Assembly: GCA_963720735.1 (NCBI GenBank)
Contig: CAVRGL010000008.1
Location: 260,940 to 324,939, forward strand
Reading direction: 5' to 3'
Length of the DNA: 64,000 nucleotides
Source: JBBRHQ01 sp963720735
GTDB lineage: Bacteria; Actinomycetota; Thermoleophilia; Solirubrobacterales; 70-9
Both the position numbers and the translations under genes were made by a program. Positions 53,059 through 62,744 of the stretch are shown piece by piece. A model generated the notes under the pieces. It saw only the letters and a program-made list of their open reading frames with translations, was not told where the DNA came from and ran no database searches. Every line of letters starts with the position of its first letter. Position 1 is the stretch's first letter.

Positions 53059-53142
53059 GTCAATTCTGATCGCGGGAAGCTATACGAAAATGTGAGGAAA
53101 CGCTAACAGGTTGTCCATAAGACGCAAGATAAGTTGCGATTT

Positions 53143-53195
53143 GCCGGCGCGGTGTTAGCGCCGGGAGAGCCATGTCAGGCGACGACGCCGCCGCA
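53143..53195. repeat. 53-nt two-hairpin element, copy 2
   Basis: It matches 47466-47518 without gaps (45/53). Stem 1 is CCGGCGC-GGTGTTA-GCGCCGG, shifted by one base relative to copy 1 so that pairing is kept despite sequence change. Stem 2 is GGCG-ACGA-CGCC. It lies 41 bp 3' of the 52-residue gene that follows argG, and upstream of the riboswitch promoter. Confidence 0.7.
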
Positions 53196-53235
53196 GTAGA
53201 TTCCCGGGTTGCCCGCCCGCTGGAGGGCGAACGGC

Positions 53236-53393
53236 TCAGCCTTCAGGAGCCTCTCCCCTGGTCAGCGCCAGGTAGCCACCGATCACCGTCGCCACCACCC
53301 CCAGCGCGAGCGCGATGCGGAGCTGCCTGCCGTAGCGCAGGCGGACCATGAGGACGATGCCCTTGACCGCAGCCTTGCCGATGATCTCGTACA

Positions 53394-53394
<1 letters not shown>
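53236..53394 (-). CDS. 52-residue membrane protein coupled to argG
   Basis: Small protein: MYEIIGKAAVKGIVLMVRLRYG, then one helix (LRIALALGVVATVIGGYLAL) and a short tail. Its ATG shares a base with the argG stop (TGATG), strong evidence of translation. The basic residues before the helix suggest an N-in orientation. No homologue recognised. Confidence 0.65.
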
Positions 53395-54686
<1,292 letters not shown>

Positions 54687-54766
54687 CGCGGATGGGGCAT
54701 CGGGGGCGCCGAAGTCTGCCACGGGGCGCCCGGGGGCGGGCGGCGACGCTGTCAGACTGCCCCGAG

Positions 54767-55441
54767 ATGAGGCGGCTCGGCCACATCATCGCGATCGCCC
54801 TGATAACCGCCGGGGTGGTGGTGCTCGCCGACGTCGGCCTCACCCTCGCCTACAAGGAGCCGGTCTCCTCGATCTACGGCGAGATCCAGCAGGGCCAGGC
54901 CGCCGACCAGCTCTCCGAGCTCGAGGCCCACTACCCGACACCGGCCGATCGGCGGGCGATCAGCCGGGTCAGCGGCCTCAGGGCCAGGGCATCGATCCTC
55001 GCGGCTCGCTTCGGCCGCCAGATCGATACCGGCGATGCGATCGGCAGGATCACCGCCCCCGACATGGACGGCCTCAACGCGGTCGTCGTCCAGGGAACCG
55101 ACACCGCCAGCCTCAGGAAGGGCCCCGGCCACTATCCGGAGACCCCGTTCCCGGGGCAGCCGGGGACGGTGGGGATTGCCGGGCACCGGACCACCTACCT
55201 GGCGCCGTTCCGCCACATCGACTCGATGCAGCGCGGCGACCCGGTGACCCTCGAGATGCCCTACGCGACCTTCGTCTACCGGGTGCAGAGGACCGAGATC
55301 GTCGACCCCGGCGACGTCGGCATAGTCAAGCCGGTCGGCTACCAGCGGCTCGTGCTGAGCGCCTGCCACCCGCTCTACAGCGCCTCGCAGCGCTACATCG
55401 TCTTCGCCCGGCTGAGGCGGGTCGGCCCGCCCACCAACTAG
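54767..55441 (+). CDS. Sortase (class E/D-like transpeptidase)
   Basis: A 224-residue membrane-anchored sortase. N-terminal helix HIIAIALITAGVVVLADVGLTL; catalytic His in VGIAGHRTTYLAPF; catalytic Cys in LVLSACHPLYSASQRYIVFARL, with the conserved Arg close behind. It attaches proteins bearing an LPXTG-type signal to the wall. A plausible substrate with LPFTG lies 2 kb downstream (57297-57602). A CAGACT box at 54753-54758 predicts a 2-nt leader. The stop overlaps the convergent Thr-rich gene (CTAG). Confidence 0.92.
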   Translation: MRRLGHIIAIALITAGVVVLADVGLTLAYKEPVSSIYGEIQQGQAADQLSELEAHYPTPADRRAISRVSGLRARASILAARFGRQIDTGDAIGRITAPDMDGLNAVVVQGTDTASLRKGPGHYPETPFPGQPGTVGIAGHRTTYLAPFRHIDSMQRGDPVTLEMPYATFVYRVQRTEIVDPGDVGIVKPVGYQRLVLSACHPLYSASQRYIVFARLRRVGPPTN

Positions 55442-55836
55442 GGAGCCGCGACTCCGCCGCTGCCGCCCCCGCCGCCGGCGCTGGTCCCGCCGCTCGGACT
55501 GGTCGGCGTCGTCGGGGTGGTCGGCGTGGTCGTAGTCGTGCTGGTGGTAGTCGTGGTCGGGGCGCTGGTCGTGGTCGAGGTCGTGGTCGGGGCGCTGGTC
55601 GTGGTCGGCTCCGTGGTGGTGGGCTCGCTCGGCGTCGACGTCGAGGTCGTCGTGGCCGAGCCACCGCTGTCGCTACCAGCGATCACCACCACCGCGACGA
55701 TCAGCCCGACGATCACCGCGATCAGCCCCGCGATCAGCAGCCGCACGTTGCCGTGCGGGCGTCCTCCGCCGGCGCCGTTGCCCTGGCCCCCCTGGCCGTC
55801 GTCGGGCCCCATTATCCGGGTCGGATCGTCGTGCAT
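55438..55836 (-). CDS. Membrane-anchored Thr-rich protein
   Basis: A 132-residue protein: a Gly/Asp-rich cytosolic lead (about 30 residues), one helix (LLIAGLIAVIVGLIVAVVVIAG), and a low-complexity exported tail of Thr, Ser and Pro (TTTSAPTTTS-like) ending in a Gly-rich stretch. Such tails are often O-glycosylated wall spacers; the GT39-like enzymes elsewhere in the window could act on them, which is speculation. It is co-oriented with the coiled-coil genes upstream, whose stop overlaps its start. Confidence 0.75.
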   Translation of the reverse strand: MHDDPTRIMGPDDGQGGQGNGAGGGRPHGNVRLLIAGLIAVIVGLIVAVVVIAGSDSGGSATTTSTSTPSEPTTTEPTTTSAPTTTSTTTSAPTTTTTSTTTTTPTTPTTPTSPSGGTSAGGGGGSGGVAAP

Positions 55837-56486
55837 CAGTCCTCCGGGCCGAGGATCGCATCGACGACCTGCGAGGTGTCCTTGACGCCGAGCTCGTTCC
55901 GGAGCCTGGCCTCGATCTCGCCGCGGGTGCTCCCGGAGATCGCCATCTGCGTGACCAGCAGCCGGGTTCCCACCGAGCGCGGCGGCTGCTGTGACCGGGT
56001 GCCCCCCGACCGGGGCGAGCCCACCGGCTTCAGGTGCGGGAGCTGGGGACGCGTTCCGCCCTCCTCCGCCTCGGGCGCGGCCGGCTCCGCGACGGCTTCC
56101 GGCTCGACCGCCGGGACTGTCGCCTCGGGGGCCTGCTCCGGCGCTTCGCCGGCCGGGGCGCCGCCGAGGTCCACGTTCGCCTCGCCGAAGGCGGCGATCA
56201 GCTCATCGGCCTGACGCTTCACCTCCTCCGCCTGCTCGATCAGCTCATCTGTCAATTCGGTGATCGCCCGGATCCTCTCCTCGGCGATCCGGTCGGCCCG
56301 CGACTTGGCCTGCTCGAGGTGCCGCCTCGCCTGCGCCTCGGCGTCGTCGATCACCCCTGCGGCGGCGTGCTCGACTGCGTCGATGATGATCGCCAGCCTC
56401 TCGGCTGCGTTCTGCGCCATCGGCCCGGGGCTCTGGGGTCTCGGGGTGGCGTCACCGCCCGAGGGGGTTTTCGGCTGCTCGTTCAT
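55836..56486 (-). CDS. Coiled-coil protein, paralogue 1
   Basis: A 216-residue protein from ATG 56486. Order: NEQPKTPSGG lead; coiled coil with ALAxRADR-type heptads (AAERLAIIIDAVEHAAAG, ARRHLEQAKSRADRIAEERI, ADELIAAFGEA); a Pro/Glu/Ala-rich linker; and a compact C-terminal domain GTRLLVTQMAISGSTRGEIEARL, ending VDAILG. The C-terminal domain is shared with the next gene. No transmembrane segment, so probably cytosolic. DivIVA-like or ATPase-stator-like coiled coils are possible comparisons, without a match. Confidence 0.75.
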   Translation of the reverse strand: MNEQPKTPSGGDATPRPQSPGPMAQNAAERLAIIIDAVEHAAAGVIDDAEAQARRHLEQAKSRADRIAEERIRAITELTDELIEQAEEVKRQADELIAAFGEANVDLGGAPAGEAPEQAPEATVPAVEPEAVAEPAAPEAEEGGTRPQLPHLKPVGSPRSGGTRSQQPPRSVGTRLLVTQMAISGSTRGEIEARLRNELGVKDTSQVVDAILGPED

Positions 56487-56704
56487 CGCTCTGGTCGCTG
56501 GCTCGAACCACGGCACCAGCGTGCGGGGCCCTTCGAGGTACACGATTTTAGGCTGCTCGTCGAAGGAATCCCAACCACCGCCGTCTCCAGCGCCTCTCTT
56601 TCAGCTCATCCTTTGCGGGGCCCTCGGAGCCGGCCGGGTCAGGCGCCGCCCGGGGAACGGCTCTTAACTGAGAACGCAGCTCGGCCTCCGCGGCTTCCAG
56701 CCGG

Positions 56705-57196
56705 CTAGCCGGAGGGCTCGCGCGCCCCGAGGATCTCGTCGAGCACCGCCTCGGGGTCCTCGACGTGGAACTCGTTGCGGAGCCTGTTCTCGATCTCGTC
56801 CCGGCTGCTCCCGGCGACCGACATCTGGGTTGCAAGCAGCCTGGCGCCGGCCGAGAGGCCGTTCTCCTCGGCCTCCGGCTCTCCCTCGGACTGCTCGGAG
56901 GCGGCAAGCAGCCGCCCCTGGCGGGTCGCGTCGGGCGGGGCCGGGCTGACCTGCTGCTGGATGTCGGCTTTCGTCTCCTCCAGCGAGGAGATCAGCTCCT
57001 CCGACTCGATGCGGATCTCGGAGGCTCGCTTGGCCAGCAGGGCGGCCGACTCGGCGATCTCCGTGGCCGAGCGCTCGGCGGCGTCGATCATCACCTGGAT
57101 CCGGCCGATCGCGCTGAGGCTCGACTGGGCCGAGACTGGCGTCGGGCCCTTGCTCGACCCGCCCTGGTTCGCCGGGGATTTCGGTTGCTCGTCCAT
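56705..57196 (-). CDS. Coiled-coil protein, paralogue 2
   Basis: A 163-residue protein: DEQPKSPANQ lead, coiled coil (IGRIQVMIDAAERSATEIAE, AKRASEIRIESEELISSLEE), a short linker, and the C-terminal domain GARLLATQMSVAGSSRDEIENRL ending LDEILGA. Lead, heptad order and C-terminal domain all match paralogue 1, indicating duplication and probably a hetero-oligomer. About 220 bp between the two genes hold no clear additional gene. Confidence 0.75.
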   Translation of the reverse strand: MDEQPKSPANQGGSSKGPTPVSAQSSLSAIGRIQVMIDAAERSATEIAESAALLAKRASEIRIESEELISSLEETKADIQQQVSPAPPDATRQGRLLAASEQSEGEPEAEENGLSAGARLLATQMSVAGSSRDEIENRLRNEFHVEDPEAVLDEILGAREPSG

Positions 57197-57296
57197 CGAT
57201 CGGGGTGGGGTCAGGTCCTTTTCGCCGCGCAGCGGAGCGAACCTGCACCGAAGTGTAGGTCAGTTGGGAGGGCCCGCTGCGCTCTGGGGCGCCGTC

Positions 57297-57602
57297 TCAG
57301 GTGCTGGAGTCGCGATCGATGGTCAGGCGCCGTAACGCCAGGCCCATCGTCGTCAGCAGAACGGCGACGCCCAGCAGGGCGATCAGGTCGAGACCCGTGA
57401 ACGGCAGGCCGCTGACGACCGTCTTCTCCAGCCCAGATGCTCCGCCACCGTGCGAGATCTGGGTGGGAGGATGGTATTGCTCCTGGGTGGGATCGGCCGC
57501 GGAGGCGCCGGCCACCCAGACGAGCGACACCAGGACGGCGCCGAGCACGGCGATCCGGACGGACCGCGCGCGAAGGCCGATTTTCTGGACGAGTGCGCTC
57601 AT
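57297..57602 (-). CDS. Tiny LPFTG-anchored surface protein
   Basis: A 101-residue precursor from ATG 57602. The signal peptide (VRIAVLGAVLVSLVWVAGASAA) leaves a mature part of only about 33 residues (ADPTQEQYHPPTQISHGGG...), then the sorting signal LPFTG, a hydrophobic helix (LDLIALLGVAVLLTTMGLAL) and RR at the end. It is the likely substrate of the sortase at 54767. The small exposed region suggests a pilin-like tip, a linker or a decoy rather than an enzyme. Confidence 0.85.
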   Translation of the reverse strand: MSALVQKIGLRARSVRIAVLGAVLVSLVWVAGASAADPTQEQYHPPTQISHGGGASGLEKTVVSGLPFTGLDLIALLGVAVLLTTMGLALRRLTIDRDSST

Positions 57603-57680
57603 ATCAGTCAACCCACGCAAATCCCTGCCGGAGGGCGCGCGGTAGCGGCATTCTGGCAAAGAAGCCCGTAATTTGCAAAC

Positions 57681-59648
57681 TCACGAGCCGTTCAGGCGCC
57701 GCTTCAGGGCCAGCACCTCGGGGCCGTGCGGGTTGAGCTCCAGGGCCCGGGCGAGCGCACGTCGGGCCGCGGCCGGGTCGGAGCGAAGCAGCTCGCGAGC
57801 GAGGAACCAGTGCGAGGCGTAGTTGTCGGGCACCCTCTCGATCGCATCGCGGAAGCTGCGCACCGCGAGCGCCCGCTCGCCGCGGCCCGCGGCAACCGCG
57901 CCGCGCTCGATCAGCGGCAGGTCCGAGTAGGGGTTGAGGTCGGCGGCCCGCCCCAGGTCGCGGAGCGCCGCGGCGGGGTCGGTGGCCGCCTCAGCCACAC
58001 CCCGCTGCGCGTAGCGGTCGGAGACGAACAGCGGAATCGCGATCAGGGCAAGCACCACCAGCGCGGCCGCCAGCGCCCAGCGGGCCGGGCGCGGAGTGCG
58101 GCCCAGCCTTCGTCCCCCGAGGGCCGGGCCGGCGGCGACCCCGAGCAGGTAGAAGGCCGGCGCGCTCACTCCCGGGTACTGCCAGAACCAGTCATAGGAG
58201 CCCTGCACGAACCACTGCACCCCGCCCGCGAGCGCGGCAGCGACCAGGGCGGCGGCAATCCTGCCCCCCCGCCGGGCGCGGATCGCTGCGCCGAGGCAGC
58301 CGACCACGAAGGCGGCGAGCAGAATCAGGCCGGGAAGGCCGAGCTCGGAGGCCACCCTGACGATCAGGCTGTGGGGATCGCGGGGGCTCTCGTCGCTGCG
58401 CCGGTGCTCGAGGTAGTCGATCTGGAAGGAGCCGGCGCCGCCCCCGAGCAGCGGCCGGTCCACGGCCTCGTCGAGCCCCACCCTCCAGAAGTCATGGCGG
58501 TTGGAGCCGACGTTCGCCCCGTAGCGGATCCCCTGGCTTCGCAGGTCCGGGTATCCGACCTTGCCGAACTCCTTGACCCGCTGGTCGACGAAGCCGATCG
58601 GGCCGCCGTGCTTGGCGACGAAGGCGGCGCCTCCGGCTATGACGACCAGGGTGGCGACCGCTGCGGCGACCCAGGAGATCGCCCGCACCCTGGTCGGCCC
58701 GAGCCGCAGCCTCGGATAGGCGAGGCCCAGGGCGAGCGAGGCGAGCAGCAGCGATCCAATCGTGCTCAGGGCGATCGCCCGGGCCGCATCGTGGAGCAGC
58801 GGCACCACCCCGGGGTTGGCGGCCCCGTGGCGGTAGACGTCGAGCAGCACAGGCAGCGCGGGCAGCGCGGGGATCGCTGCGAGCCCAACCAGTACCGCGG
58901 TTCGCAGCCGGTGCGGGGAAAGGATGAGGATGGCCAGCAGGGCGATCGCCGCCGCCGGCAGCGACCCGCGGCTCTGGGCGATCACCGCCAGCTCGAGGAG
59001 CAGAGTGGCGGCGGCGACCATCGGCGCGCGCAGCTGCCATCGCCAGTCGTTGTGGGCGGCGAGGCCGATCAGCGGCCAGAGGCAGGTGAGGAAGAAGGCG
59101 GCGTTGGCGTTGCGGTAGCCGATCGGAAACCGCAGGGTCGCGTCGGAGTGCAGGTACCAGTTGAAATCCGACCCGGTCCCGATCGCGATAACGGTCGCGA
59201 CCCCGACCAGCGCCCCGGCGATCGCGACCGGCAGCAGCGCCGCGGTCATCTGCTCGGCGAGCAGCCGGGTCGTCCAGAGGCCGAGGGCGAAGAGCACCGC
59301 GTAGGCGAAGACCCGCTCCGCGTCGGCGAGCGCCCCGGCCGGGGTCGGTGTCCAGAGGATCGAGAGCAGCGTCCAGGCGGCGAGCCCGGCCGCCGCTCCC
59401 AGCGCCACCCAGGCGTAGACATCGAGGCGCCCGGGCAGCGGCACCAGCACCAGCGCCAGGCCGACCAGCAGGAAGAGGGCGATCGCCCCGGGGTAGAACA
59501 CCGGGCCGAAATAGGCCCCCTGCTTCCAGCCCCACCATCCGAAGAGGACGAGCGAGGCGATCAGCAGCGGGATCGCGACCCCCGCCTGAACCCTGCCGCC
59601 CGTCTGAGACGGCTCCACCTCAGGGCGCGGTTCAGGCATCGCGCCCAA
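57681..59648 (-). CDS. O-antigen ligase/Wzy-like polymerase with TPR tail
   Basis: A 655-residue polytopic protein, about 12-14 helices. The Wzy_C/WaaL region contains HDFWRVGLDEAVDRPLLGGGAGSF and PHSLIVRVASELGLPGLILL, the typical periplasmic loop with G-x-G-x-F and H-N/S. A cytosolic or exported C-terminal TPR pair (AAALRDLGRAADLNPYSD, ALARALELNPHG) follows. Related proteins polymerise or ligate lipid-linked glycans. It is divergent from the Wzz/BY-kinase, with 82 bp between. Confidence 0.88.
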   Translation of the reverse strand: MGAMPEPRPEVEPSQTGGRVQAGVAIPLLIASLVLFGWWGWKQGAYFGPVFYPGAIALFLLVGLALVLVPLPGRLDVYAWVALGAAAGLAAWTLLSILWTPTPAGALADAERVFAYAVLFALGLWTTRLLAEQMTAALLPVAIAGALVGVATVIAIGTGSDFNWYLHSDATLRFPIGYRNANAAFFLTCLWPLIGLAAHNDWRWQLRAPMVAAATLLLELAVIAQSRGSLPAAAIALLAILILSPHRLRTAVLVGLAAIPALPALPVLLDVYRHGAANPGVVPLLHDAARAIALSTIGSLLLASLALGLAYPRLRLGPTRVRAISWVAAAVATLVVIAGGAAFVAKHGGPIGFVDQRVKEFGKVGYPDLRSQGIRYGANVGSNRHDFWRVGLDEAVDRPLLGGGAGSFQIDYLEHRRSDESPRDPHSLIVRVASELGLPGLILLAAFVVGCLGAAIRARRGGRIAAALVAAALAGGVQWFVQGSYDWFWQYPGVSAPAFYLLGVAAGPALGGRRLGRTPRPARWALAAALVVLALIAIPLFVSDRYAQRGVAEAATDPAAALRDLGRAADLNPYSDLPLIERGAVAAGRGERALAVRSFRDAIERVPDNYASHWFLARELLRSDPAAARRALARALELNPHGPEVLALKRRLNGS

Positions 59649-59730
59649 AGCTAACGCAAGGCCGCGACGCCGCCGATGTAAGAATCGCGATACCGCAGGA
59701 GCGCGTAACGATGCCCCGAAGCAAGCCCCG

Positions 59731-61320
59731 ATGAACCAACTGATCGATAACTACGGCGCAGACTGGCTGCAGCCCGCCGAGGAGCAGAGCGGACTGCAGA
59801 GTTATGTCGAGACGATCCGCGAGCGCTTCTGGCTGATCGTGCTGACCACGGTGATCACCACCGCGATCGCGGTGATCTACGTGCTCACCGCGACCAAGAT
59901 GTACGAAGCCCAGTCCACCCTGCTGATCACGCCGGTGTCGAGCGCCGATCCCACCCTGGCCACCCTGGGGCTGATCACCGACTCGAGCGATCCCACCCGG
60001 CCGGTGGAGACCGCGTCGAAGTTCGTCACCAACATCGACGTCGCCGAGCGCGTCAAGAAGGCCACCGGCAGCAGCGAATCGGGGCAGGCGCTGCTCTCGA
60101 AGGTGAGCGCCGAGCCGATCGCCCAGAGCAACGTCGTCGCGGTCACCGCGACCGCCGATTCGCCGCAGCTCGCCCAAGAGCTCGCCGACGCCTTCGCGAA
60201 GCAGGCGGTGGCCGATCGCACCAAGCGACTCCACGAGCGCGTCAACGCGACCGCCCCGCTGCTCCGCCAGCAGATCACCAAGGACCCCTCGCAGGCCTCG
60301 GGGACCGGATCCCTGGGCGCCGAGCTTGCGCTGCTGCAGACCCTCGGCAACGGCCCGGACCCGACGATCGCGGTCGACTCGCTCGCCGACCTCCCCGGCG
60401 GCCAGGTCTCGCCGAGGCCGGCCCTGAGCATCGCCGGCGGCATCTTCGCCGGTCTCGTGCTCGGGATCGGCGCCGCCTTCGCCGCCCAGGCGCTCGACCC
60501 CCGTCTGCGCCGCGAACAGCAGCTGCGACGCCGCTACCGCCTCCCTATCCTCACCCGGATCCCGCGGGACTCGGGCGGTCGCTCCGCCTCCAAGCCGCTC
60601 GGCCCGAGGTCGGTCGCCCCGGCCACCGCCGAGGCCTACCGGACCCTGCGGGCGACACTCGCCCGCAATGCGCCGGGCACCACAACCGGCCGGGTGATCC
60701 TGGTCACCGGCTCCTCGGTTTCGGAGGGCAAGACGACCACCGCGGTCAACCTCGCCGCCTCCCTCGCCCTCGCCGGGCAGCGGGTGATCCTGATCGAGTC
60801 CGACCTGCGCCGGCCCTCGCTCGGCGAGGCGCTCGGGGTGACGCCCGAGAACGGCGGCGTGGTCAGCACCCTGATCGAGAACACCGAGCTCTCCGATGCC
60901 CTCGTCACCTCGCCGAACTACGGGCCCAACCTGCAGATGCTGCTCGCCGACTACGAGGGCGGCTGGATCGCCGAGCTGTTCTCGATCCCGGCCGCCGAGC
61001 AGATGATCGAGGAGGCGAAGGCGCTGGCCGACTACGTGGTGATCGACTCCGCCCCACTGACCGAGGTCGTCGACGCGCTGCCCCTGGCCCGCCATGCCGA
61101 CGACGTCGTCGTCGTCGTGCGGCTCGGCCAGACCCGGCTCGACCGGGTCCTGCAGCTCGCCGAGCTGCTCGCCGAGAACGCGATCAAGCCGGTCGGCTTC
61201 GCGATCGTCGGCGCGCCCCGGGCCGGGGGTCAGGACTACCACTACTACGCAGGAGTCTCGGGTCCCGAGACCGGCGGCCCGGACCAGCGCCAGCCGCGCA
61301 AGCTGTTCGGCGTCCGCTGA
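59731..61320 (+). CDS. Wzz-type chain-length regulator fused to BY-kinase
   Basis: A 529-residue polysaccharide copolymerase. TM1 at residues about 32-54 (RFWLIVLTTVITTAIAVIYVL), an extracytoplasmic helical region, TM2 at about 232-252, then a P-loop tyrosine-kinase domain: VTGSSVSEGKTTTAVNLAASL (Walker A), VILIESDLRRPSLGEALG (Walker A') and YVVIDSAPLTEVVDAL (Walker B). The C-terminus has DYHYYAG, a small Tyr cluster suitable for autophosphorylation. It controls polymer length and export together with the flanking polymerases. Confidence 0.92.
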   Translation: MNQLIDNYGADWLQPAEEQSGLQSYVETIRERFWLIVLTTVITTAIAVIYVLTATKMYEAQSTLLITPVSSADPTLATLGLITDSSDPTRPVETASKFVTNIDVAERVKKATGSSESGQALLSKVSAEPIAQSNVVAVTATADSPQLAQELADAFAKQAVADRTKRLHERVNATAPLLRQQITKDPSQASGTGSLGAELALLQTLGNGPDPTIAVDSLADLPGGQVSPRPALSIAGGIFAGLVLGIGAAFAAQALDPRLRREQQLRRRYRLPILTRIPRDSGGRSASKPLGPRSVAPATAEAYRTLRATLARNAPGTTTGRVILVTGSSVSEGKTTTAVNLAASLALAGQRVILIESDLRRPSLGEALGVTPENGGVVSTLIENTELSDALVTSPNYGPNLQMLLADYEGGWIAELFSIPAAEQMIEEAKALADYVVIDSAPLTEVVDALPLARHADDVVVVVRLGQTRLDRVLQLAELLAENAIKPVGFAIVGAPRAGGQDYHYYAGVSGPETGGPDQRQPRKLFGVR

Positions 61321-61329
61321 GGCAGGCGG

Positions 61330-62733
61330 TTGGCCGCCCGAATCGATCCGGCCCGCTGGTACTGGGCGCTGGGGGTGGCCGCACTCTCCTGCCTGGTCGG
61401 CCTGCTCGCCGGTCGCGACCCCACCCTGGCGATCGCCGTGTCGTTCGGGCTCGGCTTCCTGCTGCTGACCGTCGCAGACCTCCTGATCGGGGTGACGATC
61501 TTCACCGTGGCGAGCTTCCTAGAGCTCGCGACGGTCGCCTCGGGAGTGGGGATCGCCAAGGTCCTGGGGCTCGCCCTGGCGATCTCCTGGGTCGCGACGA
61601 TCGTCGCCGGCAAGGGCCGCGGACGCTTCGTCTGGCTCTCCAGTCCAGGACTCAGCTTGATGATCGCCGCCCTGCTCGCCTGGGGGCTGCTGAGCCTGCT
61701 CTGGGCCGAGTCGACCTCGGTGGCGATCGCGCAGATGTTCCGCTACGGGCTGGCGGCGCTGCTCGTCCCGATCGTCTTCACCGCGGTTCGCGACGGCTCC
61801 GGGTTGAAGGCCGTCACCGGCGCCTTCGTCGCCGGCGCCACCTTCGCCGCCGCTTACGGGCTGTTCGCCCCTCCCGACGCCTCCGGGGTGCAGGGCTCGG
61901 TCAACGCGACCGAGCAGCTCAACCGGATCGCCGGGACGGTCGGCGACCCCAACGTGTTCGCCTCGGTTCTGCTGGTCGGCGCGATCCTCGCCGTCGCCCT
62001 CGCCTTCGCCTATCGCGGCTCACCCGCGATCCAGGTCCTGCTGATCGGCTGCTCGGCGGTCTGCATCCTCGGCGTCATCCTCACCTTCTCGCGCGGTGGG
62101 CTCCTCTCGCTCGGCATCGCCATCCTCGCAGCCCCGCTCGTAGCCCGTCACAAGGGCGCCACGCTGGCCGCCGGGGGCCTGCTGCTGGTCTGCGTGGTCG
62201 CCTACATAGGGGTGCTCGCGCCCTCAGATGCCCGTGACCGGATCGTCGCCAACGACGGCGGCAGCGGCCGCACGGACATCTGGAAGATCGGCTGGAGGAT
62301 GGTCGAGGACAAGCCGATCGCCGGGATCGGCGTCGGCAACTTCCAGACCTCCTCGATCCATTACCAGATCCGGCCCGGGGCGGCGACGGTGAGGACCGAC
62401 TTGGCCGACAATCCCAGTGTCGCCCACAACTCCTACCTGGAGATCTGGGCGGAGCTGGGAATCGTAGGCCTCGCCCTGTTCCTGGGGTTGGTCCTCTCGG
62501 CCCTCGCCGCGGCGATCCGGGCCAACCGGCGGTTCTTCCGCGAGGGGCGCGAGGACCTCGCGGTGATCGCCGGCGGGGTGGCGATCGCGCTGATCTCGGT
62601 GCTCGCATCCGACTTCTTCATATCCGAGGAGTCGGCCAAGCATCTCTGGCTGCTGATCGCCCTCTGTCCGGCGCTCTGGGCGATCGCCAGGAGCGGGGCC
62701 GGGGCGACGCCGGGAACGGCGACGGAGCGCTGA
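61330..62733 (+). CDS. O-antigen ligase/Wzy-like polymerase
   Basis: A 467-residue membrane protein of about 12 helices, starting with TTG 61330 after GAGGCAGGCGG. The conserved loop contains TDIWKIGWRMVEDKPIAGIGVGNFQTSS and VAHNSYLEIWAELGIVGLALFLGL (in parts), the Wzy_C/WaaL signature with HNSYLE. It follows the Wzz/BY-kinase by 9 bp, so the two are one operon. Whether it polymerises or ligates cannot be decided from sequence. Confidence 0.9.
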   Translation: MAARIDPARWYWALGVAALSCLVGLLAGRDPTLAIAVSFGLGFLLLTVADLLIGVTIFTVASFLELATVASGVGIAKVLGLALAISWVATIVAGKGRGRFVWLSSPGLSLMIAALLAWGLLSLLWAESTSVAIAQMFRYGLAALLVPIVFTAVRDGSGLKAVTGAFVAGATFAAAYGLFAPPDASGVQGSVNATEQLNRIAGTVGDPNVFASVLLVGAILAVALAFAYRGSPAIQVLLIGCSAVCILGVILTFSRGGLLSLGIAILAAPLVARHKGATLAAGGLLLVCVVAYIGVLAPSDARDRIVANDGGSGRTDIWKIGWRMVEDKPIAGIGVGNFQTSSIHYQIRPGAATVRTDLADNPSVAHNSYLEIWAELGIVGLALFLGLVLSALAAAIRANRRFFREGREDLAVIAGGVAIALISVLASDFFISEESAKHLWLLIALCPALWAIARSGAGATPGTATER

Positions 62734-62744
62734 GCCGTCCGCTC

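Noticed and set aside
55490..55640. Short repeated units that could suggest a CRISPR or VNTR
   Set aside because: They are codon repeats for Thr/Ser/Pro in a low-complexity tail, without constant spacing or spacers.
57726..59654. Plus-strand open frame of 642 codons opposite the TPR-tailed polymerase
   Set aside because: Highly charged, Gln/Gly/Arg-rich text without hydrophobic core; the minus frame encodes regular membrane helices.
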